In this document: positions 57,621-64,000 of the stretch, piece after piece | How the letters are laid out: each line of letters begins with the position of its first letter | Numbering within the stretch: the stretch's first letter is position 1 | Source: an uncultured Ruminiclostridium sp. | Lineage (GTDB): Bacteria > Bacillota > Clostridia > Oscillospirales > Ruminococcaceae | DNA length: 64,000 nucleotides | NCBI GenBank assembly: GCA_947627695.1 | Contig: CANQXF010000001.1 | Coordinates: forward strand, 183,570-247,569 | Direction: 5' to 3' | Translations under genes and position numbers: made by a program | Notes under the pieces: model-generated | Told to the model about the DNA's origin: nothing | The model's input: the letters and a program-made list of their open reading frames with translations, nothing else | The model's database searches: none

Positions 57621-58409
57621 ATGATAGCTCTTATTACGGGAGCAAGCTCGGGCATTGGTCAGGAGCTTGCAAAAAATCTGGCGAGTCGGGGATTTAACCT
57701 TATTCTGGTGGCAAGGCGCGGGGAAAGGCTGAAAGAGCTTAAAAACAGAATTGCTCTTTTCAGTGACGTAAAGGTGAAGCTGATATGCAAGGATCTGTCA
57801 AAGGCAGAGGAGTGCAGGGCGCTTTATGATGAGGTAAAGCGCCTGAATGTGGATATCGTCATCAACAATGCGGGGTTCGGGCTGTTCGGTAAATTCCACG
57901 AAACAGAGCTTGACAGGGAGCTTGAGATGATAGATACCAACATAAAAGCTGTGCACATACTGACAAAGCTGTTTTTGCAGGATTTCAGAAAGAGAAATTA
58001 CGGATTTATCCTTAACGTGGCGTCGATTGCAGGATTTATGGCAGGACCGCTTATGGCTACATATTATGCAAGCAAAAATTATGTTTTGCAGCTTACAAAG
58101 GCGATAGGCGAAGAGCTGCGGCACGACGGGAAAAACGTTTATGTGGGCGCATTGTGCCCGGGACCTGTTGATACGGAATTCAACAAGGTGGCAGGAGCAG
58201 AGTTTGCCATAGGCGGAGCCACTGCCGCTGAAGTTGCGGAATATGCAATTGAGAAAATGTTCAAGGGAAAAACGGTGATAATTCCCAAAGCGGAAATAAA
58301 AGCGCTGGCTGTTATTTCAAAAGCGGCGCCGTCAAAGCTGATGCTGAAGGGGACTTATTTTGCGCAGACAGCAAGGCGGGGAGAGCCGTCGGAAGATAAA
58401 AATAAATAA
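57621..58409 (+). CDS. Short-chain dehydrogenase/reductase
   Basis: A 262-residue NAD(P)-dependent oxidoreductase of the classical SDR class. The cofactor motif TGASSGIGQELA is at residues 6-17, with ARRGER following the second strand (favouring NADP), NNAGFG near residue 87, catalytic Ser in NVASIAGF near 134 and the Tyr-x3-Lys pair in TYYASKNY near 147. PGPVDTEF near 178 is the family's next conserved segment. The substrate is unknown. AAAGGAAAATATT precedes the ATG; it probably shares a transcript with ogt. Confidence 0.9.
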   Translation: MIALITGASSGIGQELAKNLASRGFNLILVARRGERLKELKNRIALFSDVKVKLICKDLSKAEECRALYDEVKRLNVDIVINNAGFGLFGKFHETELDRELEMIDTNIKAVHILTKLFLQDFRKRNYGFILNVASIAGFMAGPLMATYYASKNYVLQLTKAIGEELRHDGKNVYVGALCPGPVDTEFNKVAGAEFAIGGATAAEVAEYAIEKMFKGKTVIIPKAEIKALAVISKAAPSKLMLKGTYFAQTARRGEPSEDKNK

Positions 58410-58486
58410 GGCGAAAAATCGGAGAATTTTTCTCTGCGAGAATGATAACAGAAGAAAAATTTTACAAATGATAATAGGTGAGATTT

Positions 58487-59065
58487 ATGCTAAAAGAATA
58501 TTTGTGGATTCCTGAACTTGAAACAGAACGGTTATTTTTGCGCAAACTAACACCAGATGATATTGACGATTTACGTGAATGGTTGGGGTTGGACATTGTT
58601 TATCAATATTGGGGACGCTCTGCAAACAAAGACGAGAAAAATCCGGAATTTCTGTTTGTTGACCCAAGACCACATGTTAAGCGCAAACCGTCCCATGATT
58701 TCATATGGGGGATCGAAAGTAAAGAGAATCATAGAGTAATTGGGATTATAGAAGTATTCGATGTAGAAAATGACAGACTGGGTAAGATCGCATATAGAAT
58801 AAATCCTACCTGCTGGAACCAAGGCGTTTGTACCGAGGCATTAACCAAAGTTGTGAATTTTATCTTTTCAGAAACAACGTTGGACAGATTGCATGCAGAA
58901 GCAGACATAGAAAACATGGCGTCAAATGCAGTTTTAAAGAAATGCGGATTTACACTTGAAGGCTGTATCAGAAACGGAAAGATGGTCAACAACTACTGCA
59001 CTTACAATATTTACGGATATATCCGGGATGATTTTCGTCAGCGTGCGAACAGGCAACACACTTAG
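58487..59065 (+). CDS. GNAT family acetyltransferase (RimJ/RimL-like)
   Basis: A 192-residue protein of the RimJ/RimL-type acetyltransferases. It opens with IPELETERLFLRKLTPDD, the standard start of this group, then has IGIIEVFDVENDRLGKIAY and the acetyl-CoA segment NPTCWNQGVCTEALTKVVNF, followed by NMASNAVLKKCGFTLEG. ATG 58487 is chosen because AGGTGAG lies just before it; GTG 58478 is an alternative. The acceptor (protein N-terminus, antibiotic or small amine) is not evident. Confidence 0.87.
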   Translation: MLKEYLWIPELETERLFLRKLTPDDIDDLREWLGLDIVYQYWGRSANKDEKNPEFLFVDPRPHVKRKPSHDFIWGIESKENHRVIGIIEVFDVENDRLGKIAYRINPTCWNQGVCTEALTKVVNFIFSETTLDRLHAEADIENMASNAVLKKCGFTLEGCIRNGKMVNNYCTYNIYGYIRDDFRQRANRQHT

Positions 59066-59118
59066 GCAAATTCCGATTTATCTGTAAGATGAATTTAATA
59101 TGCGCACTTCTTATACAC

Positions 59119-59147
59119 AAAAAGCAGACGTTTTTACGTCTGCTTTT
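59119..59147. terminator. Bidirectional terminator
   Basis: AAAAGCAGACG pairs with CGTCTGCTTTT (59120-59130 and 59137-59147), loop of 6, with T- and A-runs on the two sides. It ends the GNAT gene and the tautomerase gene, which converge here. Confidence 0.82.
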
Positions 59148-59179
59148 GCTGTTTTATGCGGGAACTGCTCCTTTTGTTT

Positions 59180-59416
59180 TTACAGAAGGCTTTTGGGGTC
59201 GTACTTGGGCTTGACGTAGACCTTGTCGGACTTGTCGGTCACCTCGGTCTTGAACACGTTCTGCCATTCCTCGGCGTTAAAGTCCTCGATAGTCACCGTG
59301 ATGTAATGGTCACCCATTCCCAGAGCGTCGGCAAGAGCATTCTTTACTGCCTCTGCGGCTTTTCTCTTTTGTTCTTCGGTTCTGCCCTCAAGCATTTTTA
59401 TTCCGATATGCGGCAT
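59180..59416 (-). CDS. 4-oxalocrotonate tautomerase family protein
   Basis: A 78-residue protein. After removal of Met1 the N-terminal proline expected as the catalytic base is exposed (MPHIGIKMLEGRT), followed by the amphipathic helix TEEQKRKAAEAVKNALADAL and the strand HYITVTIEDF, the usual beta-alpha-beta fold. A C-terminal tail of about 15 residues (KVYVKPKYDPKSLL) is longer than the classic 62-residue enzyme. The natural substrate is unknown. AAAGGAGAAACC lies before the ATG. Confidence 0.88.
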   Translation of the reverse strand: MPHIGIKMLEGRTEEQKRKAAEAVKNALADALGMGDHYITVTIEDFNAEEWQNVFKTEVTDKSDKVYVKPKYDPKSLL

Positions 59417-59443
59417 TTTTGGTTTCTCCTTTTTAAATTTATT

Positions 59444-60103
59444 TTATCGGTCGAGCTCGCCGATAATGTTTATTATTTTGTCAAGGGACGTGGTCTGATA
59501 TGCGGCAAGAGCCTTTGCGTTTTCGGAAATATCAGCTATATCCTTTATATAAACGCATTTTATCCCTGCGGCGTGGGCGGAACGTATACCGTTGGCGCTG
59601 TCCTCCACCGCAAGGCATTCCTCAGGTAAAAGTCCTAATGCTTTAGCGGCTTTAAGATACGGCTCGGGAGAGGGTTTTCCTGCCATCACGCAGTCGCCGC
59701 CTATGATAACGTCAAAGCGGTCATTAATTCCCGCACCCTGAAAATTATGCTGTGCCTCAAGGCGGGTCGAGGAGGTGACTGCGGCTGTTTTTATGCCGTT
59801 GGAGATAAGATAGTCAGAAAGCTGAATAAAGCCTTGCTTTACGGGAACGCCGTGTTCCTTTTTATATGCTCTTGCGTAATCGCAGGCGGTATCACGCATT
59901 TTTACAAACTGTTCCTTTGTGAAGCCGAAATTATTCTGAAAATATTTGCAGGTGCTGTTGTCGTTCAGACCGATAAGGTCAAAATAAACCTTTTCCTCAA
60001 AATGATAGCCTGTTTCCGACATCGCTTTCTGCCAGCAAATCTTGTTTATCCGTTCGGTGTCGAGAATGGTACCGTCCATATCCAAAAGTAACGCTTGTAT
60101 CAT
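59444..60103 (-). CDS. HAD-family phosphatase/beta-phosphoglucomutase-like protein
   Basis: A 219-residue HAD hydrolase of subfamily IA. Motif I is LLLDMDGTILDTERI (nucleophile Asp8, acid Asp10), motif II is AAVTSSTR (about 108-115), motif III has GKPSPEPYLKAAKALG (Lys near 143) and motif IV is CLAVEDSANGIRSA. An alpha-helical cap sits between motifs I and II. It lies 3 bases after the amylase-family gene, so a role with sugar phosphates from that pathway is reasonable but inferred. Confidence 0.9.
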   Translation of the reverse strand: MIQALLLDMDGTILDTERINKICWQKAMSETGYHFEEKVYFDLIGLNDNSTCKYFQNNFGFTKEQFVKMRDTACDYARAYKKEHGVPVKQGFIQLSDYLISNGIKTAAVTSSTRLEAQHNFQGAGINDRFDVIIGGDCVMAGKPSPEPYLKAAKALGLLPEECLAVEDSANGIRSAHAAGIKCVYIKDIADISENAKALAAYQTTSLDKIINIIGELDR

Positions 60104-60106
60104 TTA

Positions 60107-61417
60107 TTATTTTTCCTCGAATATATATGAAGTGTATGGCTTTAATGTCAAAGGCTGGGAAAGGTCAACCTGTTCATCTGTAAAAATATTTATGAACGTT
60201 CCGCCTATGTTCAGATTAAATGTAAAATCTGAACTGTCGGCGTTGATGACGGTTATAACACGCTTTCCGTCAAGTGTGCGGGCAAAGGCGTACTGGCGGT
60301 TGGTGAGTTGGAGCTGATTGTAGCTTCCAAGAGCAAGCACGTCGCTGTTTGTCCTCAGTTTTGCAAGCGCCGCAATATGCTTGGTGAGGTCGGTGTCGGG
60401 CTGAAGCTGAAATTCGGGACGAAGAGCGTCGTCGCCGTGGTTTTTGTCGCCCTCCCAGCCGTATTCGCTGCCGTAATATACCGACGGGATACCGGGCATT
60501 GTGAAAAGGAGCGAATATATCAGGGGCAAATGCTCTTTTGTTTTCAGCATTGTGGCAATTCTTGAAACGTCGTGATTATCGACAAAGCTGTAAAGGTTCT
60601 TGCCGCGGTAAAGGCACCAGTTCTCGCTGCCGAACTGACGGTTGAGAGAATGTGCTATCTCAAACATATTCAGGTCGTTGAAGCTGGAGAACAGACCCTT
60701 GTAGCACTCGTAATTCGTTACGCTGTCAAGCATTTGCGGATTAGCCCAGCGGTTGTAGTCGCCGTGGAGAGTTTCGCCCATAAGCCAGAAATCCTCGGAA
60801 AGCCACTTGCAGTGACCGTGGAGTTCTTTCAGGAAATTTTCCTCAAGGCAGTAGGCAACGTCAAGACGAAGTCCGTCAATACCGTATTTTTCACGCCATT
60901 TGGTTATGCAGTCCTTTATGTAATTTTTTACCTCAGGGTTGTAAAGATTCAGCTTTACAAGCTCATAGTGACCTTCCCAGCCCTCGTAGAAGAAGGGGTC
61001 GCCGAAGGGACTTCCGCCGTCACGAACGTGGAACCAGTCTTTATAACGGCTACCAAAACCGTTCTGGCGAACGTCTTTAAACGCCCAGAATTCCCTGCCG
61101 ACATGATTGAAAACGCCGTCGATTATCACTTTTATGCCGTTTTCGTGCAGGGCGTCAAAAACCTTTTTGAAATCCTCGTCAGTTCCCAAGCGGCGGTCGG
61201 GCGTGAGATAATCGGCTGTGTCGTAGCCGTGGCGTGAGGACTCAAAGATGGGTCCGAAATATACTGCGTTGAAATTACATTCCTTTATATGAGGTATCAC
61301 GTCAAGGACTTTCAATATGCGGTGCTGAGGCTCGCTTGTAAAGTCGTTTTCCTTTGGTGCTCCGCAAAATCCCAGCGGATAAATGTGGTAAAATGCCGAT
61401 CTGTCGTACCAGTTCAT
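60107..61417 (-). CDS. Alpha-amylase family glycosyl hydrolase (GH13)
   Basis: A 436-residue cytosolic enzyme (no signal peptide) with the four GH13 regions: VIIDGVFNHVG (about residue 95), GLRLDVAYCLE with the catalytic Asp (near 195), LMGETLHGD with the Glu (near 228) and FVDNHDVSRIA with the third Asp (near 287). The short N-terminus WYDRSAFYHIYPLGFCGAP lacks the extra domain of neopullulanases. It acts on maltodextrin-type glucans. AGGAGG lies 6 bases before ATG 61417. Exact specificity is unknown. Confidence 0.92.
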   Translation of the reverse strand: MNWYDRSAFYHIYPLGFCGAPKENDFTSEPQHRILKVLDVIPHIKECNFNAVYFGPIFESSRHGYDTADYLTPDRRLGTDEDFKKVFDALHENGIKVIIDGVFNHVGREFWAFKDVRQNGFGSRYKDWFHVRDGGSPFGDPFFYEGWEGHYELVKLNLYNPEVKNYIKDCITKWREKYGIDGLRLDVAYCLEENFLKELHGHCKWLSEDFWLMGETLHGDYNRWANPQMLDSVTNYECYKGLFSSFNDLNMFEIAHSLNRQFGSENWCLYRGKNLYSFVDNHDVSRIATMLKTKEHLPLIYSLLFTMPGIPSVYYGSEYGWEGDKNHGDDALRPEFQLQPDTDLTKHIAALAKLRTNSDVLALGSYNQLQLTNRQYAFARTLDGKRVITVINADSSDFTFNLNIGGTFINIFTDEQVDLSQPLTLKPYTSYIFEEK

Positions 61418-61772
61418 AAATTCCTCCTGAAAAATGCCCTTTATTTGGGTATATCATAAATTTCTCACTTTTCTGTAAAAAAGCCAATAATGATTTTAAC
61501 ATTATTCTCCTGATTTGTCAAATTGCAGTGAGAAAACTGTACTCTTTTTGTCGATTTTTGCACAATATGCACAAAAAATATATTATAAATTTTACGGAAG
61601 CTTGGAGGCTTAAAGTGTGGATTTTTTCGCTTGGATATGTTATAATTGTGATGTTATGAGGTATTGACTTCCAAAGGGTCCTTGCACAGTTATTTGCGCA
61701 GGGCTTTGTCTTTGTCATAACGTATTTAAGGCGGTTCGACCGCTTTATGATAATTTATAAGGAGGCTGACTT
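61418..61772. promoter_or_regulatory. Divergent control region, amylase gene and hydrogenase operon
   Basis: No gene. An extended -10 element TGTTATAAT lies at 61638-61646 on the plus strand with a poor -35, leaving a 126-base leader before the NuoE-like gene. The leader has a possible hairpin (AAGGCGGT, 3 bases, ACCGCTTT, about 61730-61748). AAGGAGG precedes the ATG at 61773. No clear Rex-type palindrome was found. Confidence 0.45.
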
Positions 61773-62273
61773 ATGGCTCAAAAAAAATGCGCCGTTCCCT
61801 TCGCCGGAACTGCGGAGCAGGAACAGAAACTTATGGCCGTGATCGAAGAGCATCGTGATGATCCCGGCGCTCTGATGCCCGTACTTCAAAAGGCGCAGGA
61901 CATCTACGGCTATCTCCCAATTGAAGTGCAGGAGATGATCTCCCAGAAAATGGGTATCCCAATGGAAAAGGTTTACGGGGTCTCCACCTTCTACTCTCAG
62001 TTTTCACTCAACCCAAAGGGCAAGTACAAAATTTCCGTTTGTCTCGGAACTGCCTGCTATGTTAAGGGCTCGGGAGTTGTTTTTGACAAGCTCCAGTCAA
62101 TTCTCGGCATAGGCGGCGGTGAGATCACTTCCGACGGGAAATTCTCACTTGACGACTGCCGCTGCATAGGCGCCTGCGGTCTTGCTCCCGTTATGACCGT
62201 CAACGACGACGTTTACGGCAAGCTGACGGGCAACGAGCAGGAGCTTCGGGACATTCTCGCAAAGTACGAATAA
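61773..62273 (+). CDS. NuoE/HydC-like [2Fe-2S] subunit of an electron-bifurcating hydrogenase
   Basis: A 166-residue thioredoxin-like ferredoxin subunit. Four cysteines binding one [2Fe-2S] cluster are seen in SVCLGTACYVKGS (about residues 89-101) and DDCRCIGACGLAP (about 129-141), with YGVSTFYSQFSLNPKGKY before them. In Clostridia this protein is the small subunit beside a NuoF-like NADH-binding protein and an [FeFe]-hydrogenase. Start ATG 61773 has AAGGAGG. It overlaps the next gene's ATG by one base. Confidence 0.92.
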   Translation: MAQKKCAVPFAGTAEQEQKLMAVIEEHRDDPGALMPVLQKAQDIYGYLPIEVQEMISQKMGIPMEKVYGVSTFYSQFSLNPKGKYKISVCLGTACYVKGSGVVFDKLQSILGIGGGEITSDGKFSLDDCRCIGACGLAPVMTVNDDVYGKLTGNEQELRDILAKYE

Positions 62274-62827
62274 TGACAGAGCTGTCACTTAATGTTCTGG
62301 ACATAGCTCAGAACAGCGTAAAGGCAAAAGCCTCCCTTATTGAGATATCCGTTGATATATCCACCGCCGAAAACAGGCTGACGATAACCATTAAGGATAA
62401 CGGCTGCGGAATGGACGAGGACACCGTTAACAAGGTTACCGACCCCTTTTATACCACAAGGACTACCAGAAAGGTGGGACTTGGAGTTCCGTTCTTCAAG
62501 ATGAGTGCGGAAATGACTGGAGGACATTTCAATATTTCCTCTGAAAAAGGAAAAGGGACTGAGGTCAATGCGGAATATGTTCTTGACAGCATAGATCGTA
62601 TGCCGCTGGGAGATATGCCGTCAACTGTTGAGACGCTGGTGCTTTATAATACGGATATTGATTTTATCTACAAGTACAGCGTGGACGGCGAGGGCTTTGA
62701 GCTTGACACCGTGCAAATGAAAGATATGCTCGGAGGTATCCCGCTGGATAATCCCGATGTGGCTGAGTACATAAAGGGATTTTTACGGGAAAACACCGAC
62801 GAGATCAACAAAGACAAAACTTTTTGA
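62273..62827 (+). CDS. Stand-alone GHKL (histidine-kinase-type) ATPase in the hydrogenase operon
   Basis: A 184-residue protein with N-box LNVLDIAQNSVKA (about residues 6-18), G1 box IKDNGCGMDED (near 40) and the later GLGVPFFKMSAEMTGG, where a G2-like loop sits. It has no phospho-accepting histidine helix, no sensor domain and no membrane segment. The C-terminal 60 residues have no family I know. The family recurs in hydrogenase operons of Clostridia; a role in control or assembly of the enzyme is speculation. It overlaps the following frame slightly. Confidence 0.82.
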   Translation: MTELSLNVLDIAQNSVKAKASLIEISVDISTAENRLTITIKDNGCGMDEDTVNKVTDPFYTTRTTRKVGLGVPFFKMSAEMTGGHFNISSEKGKGTEVNAEYVLDSIDRMPLGDMPSTVETLVLYNTDIDFIYKYSVDGEGFELDTVQMKDMLGGIPLDNPDVAEYIKGFLRENTDEINKDKTF

Positions 62828-62841
62828 AAGGAAATACGCTT

Positions 62842-63216
62842 ATGAAAACCTTAGCAGAGCTTCAGGCAATCAAGGAAAAAATGCAGAGCCAAGTTGACCT
62901 GCGCAACGAATCCCATGCTGGAACAAGAGTTGTTGTAGGTATGGCGACCTGCGGTATCGCAGCAGGTGCACGCCCTGTTCTCACTGCTTTTTCCGATCTT
63001 GTTCAGGAGCATAAATTACAAGACGTATCTGTTACACAGACCGGCTGCATCGGTCTTTGCCAGTATGAACCTATCGTTGAGGTAACCACTCCAGACGGTG
63101 AAAAGGTCACTTACATCAAGATGACCGCAGAAAAGGCTAAAAAAGTGGTTGAACAGCACCTTATGAGAGGTACTGTGGTTGCAGAATACACTATCGGAAA
63201 TTCCGATGTATCATAA
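62842..63216 (+). CDS. [2Fe-2S] ferredoxin-domain protein (thioredoxin-like)
   Basis: A 124-residue small ferredoxin. Cysteines at VVVGMATCGIAAGA (about residue 34) and TQTGCIGLCQYEP (about 71-77) form the thioredoxin-like [2Fe-2S] pattern, and VEVTTPDGEKVTYIKM follows. ATG 62842 follows AAAGGAAAT; the frame opens earlier at TTG 62824 inside the ATPase gene. It probably passes electrons to the NuoF-like subunit or regulates the complex. Confidence 0.88.
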   Translation: MKTLAELQAIKEKMQSQVDLRNESHAGTRVVVGMATCGIAAGARPVLTAFSDLVQEHKLQDVSVTQTGCIGLCQYEPIVEVTTPDGEKVTYIKMTAEKAKKVVEQHLMRGTVVAEYTIGNSDVS

Positions 63217-63235
63217 TTAGGAGGGAGAAAAACTT

Positions 63236-64000
63236 ATGTATCGTTCTCACGTTCTGGTCTGTGGTGGTACAGGCTGTACTTCCTCCGGAAGCCCCGCTAT
63301 TGTGGAAAAGCTTCATGAGGAAATCAAGAAAAACGGTCTTGAGGAAGAAGTAAACGTTGTAAGAACCGGTTGCTTCGGTCTTTGCGCTCTGGGTCCCATA
63401 ATGATAATCTATCCTGAGGGCTGCTTCTACTCAATGGTAAAGGTAGACGATATTCCCGAGATCGTTTCCGAACATCTGCTCAAGGGCAGGATCGTTGAGC
63501 GTCTGCTTTATACCGAAACCGTTACTCCAAACGGCGTTAAGGCGCTTAACGACACTAACTTCTACAAGAAACAGCACCGTGTTGCTCTGCGTAACTGCGG
63601 TGTTATCAACCCTGAAAATATCGACGAGTACATAGCCGTTGACGGCTATCAGGCTCTGGGCAAGGTCCTCACCGAGATGACTCCTGAACAGGTAATCCAG
63701 ACTATTCTGGATTCCGGACTGAGAGGAAGAGGCGGCGCAGGCTTCCCCACAGGTAAGAAATGGCAGCTCGCTCGCACGATCGTTCAGGACGGCGGACAGA
63801 AATATGTATGCTGCAACGCCGACGAAGGCGACCCGGGTGCATTTATGGACCGTTCCGTTCTGGAAGGCGACCCCCACGTTGTGATTGAGGCTATGGCTAT
63901 CGCAGGCTATGCTATCGGCGCTTCTCAGGGCTACATTTACGTCCGCGCTGAATATCCTATCGCTGTAAAGCGTTTGCAGATCGCTATCAAACAGGCTCGT
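63236..64000 (+). CDS. NuoF/HydB-like NADH-binding subunit, 3'-truncated by window edge
   Basis: The first 255 codons of a long NADH:acceptor subunit. Residues 1-110 form an N-terminal thioredoxin-like [2Fe-2S] domain (VCGGTGCTSSGS near residue 9; RTGCFGLCALGP near 47). The flavin- and NADH-binding domain follows with SGLRGRGGAGFPTGKKW near residue 160 and CCNADEGDPGAFMDR near residue 184. AGGAGGG lies before ATG 63236, 19 bases after the ferredoxin gene. The C-terminal iron-sulfur domains and the [FeFe] catalytic subunit should lie right of the edge. Confidence 0.95.
   Translation, partial: MYRSHVLVCGGTGCTSSGSPAIVEKLHEEIKKNGLEEEVNVVRTGCFGLCALGPIMIIYPEGCFYSMVKVDDIPEIVSEHLLKGRIVERLLYTETVTPNGVKALNDTNFYKKQHRVALRNCGVINPENIDEYIAVDGYQALGKVLTEMTPEQVIQTILDSGLRGRGGAGFPTGKKWQLARTIVQDGGQKYVCCNADEGDPGAFMDRSVLEGDPHVVIEAMAIAGYAIGASQGYIYVRAEYPIAVKRLQIAIKQAR

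Noticed and set aside
61561..61772. Possible Rex redox operator before the hydrogenase genes
   Set aside because: I looked for TTGTTAA-N4-TTAACAA-like symmetry and found none that was convincing.

Overview
The window looks like chromosome from a spore-forming, anaerobic Firmicute of the Clostridia, most likely a Ruminococcus-like member of the Oscillospirales. Direct evidence is a complete spoIIIAA-AH operon, a spo0A gene, an anaerobic ribonucleotide reductase activase, the start of an electron-bifurcating [FeFe]-hydrogenase operon and a BspA-like surface protein. Family-level placement is inference from gene content and order; no 16S gene is present.

Layout. 0-16 kb (minus strand): one long, tightly packed housekeeping and sporulation array, read spoIIIAA to AH, asp23, nusB, xseA, xseB, ispA, yuiD-like, dxs, tlyA, nadK, argR, recN, adenosylhomocysteinase, hprK (hprK is cut by the left edge). 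xseB (57 aa) is a short gene inside this array. 16-19.4 kb (plus): a zinc operon, Fur-family regulator (Zur-like), VOC protein, znuA, znuC, znuB, behind a consensus promoter with a perfect 7-1-7 palindrome. 19.4-21.7 kb: nrdG and a solitary oligopeptide-binding lipoprotein. 21.7-31 kb (minus): arginine biosynthesis, argG, then argH-pfkB-like-argC-argJ-argB-argD-GNAT-argF. argR lies elsewhere in the window.

31-41.5 kb is the accessory part: a small XRE regulator and GNAT gene, broken serine-recombinase genes at both ends (about 32.0-32.5 and 39.7-40.1 kb), other decayed coding fragments, and between the recombinase remnants an intact four-gene minus-strand unit: a Cys/His-motif lipoprotein, a solute-binding-like lipoprotein, an ABC ATPase, and a very large ABC-2 permease that looks like two permeases fused. 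I could not assign a known function to this unit and regard it as the best candidate for an undescribed system.

41.5-48 kb (minus): pstS-pstC-pstA-pstB-phoU-phoP-phoR with a PhoP-type direct repeat upstream. 48.3-52.8 kb: an XRE regulator with two ABC exporter half-transporters. 53-54.7 kb: spo0A, whose receiver has Glu instead of the phosphorylated Asp56, then three tandem terminators and tRNA-Tyr/tRNA-Thr. 54.8-56.6 kb: a possible structured leader or small RNA and a frameshifted leucine-rich-repeat surface protein gene. 56.8-57 kb: tRNA-Met and tRNA-Glu. 57-61.4 kb: ogt, an SDR gene, a GNAT gene, a tautomerase, a HAD phosphatase and an alpha-amylase-family enzyme. 61.8-64 kb: NuoE-like, lone GHKL ATPase, ferredoxin-like and NuoF-like genes of a hydrogenase operon that runs off the right edge.

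All calls were made by reading sequence without database searches. Promoters, operators and terminators are pattern matches.
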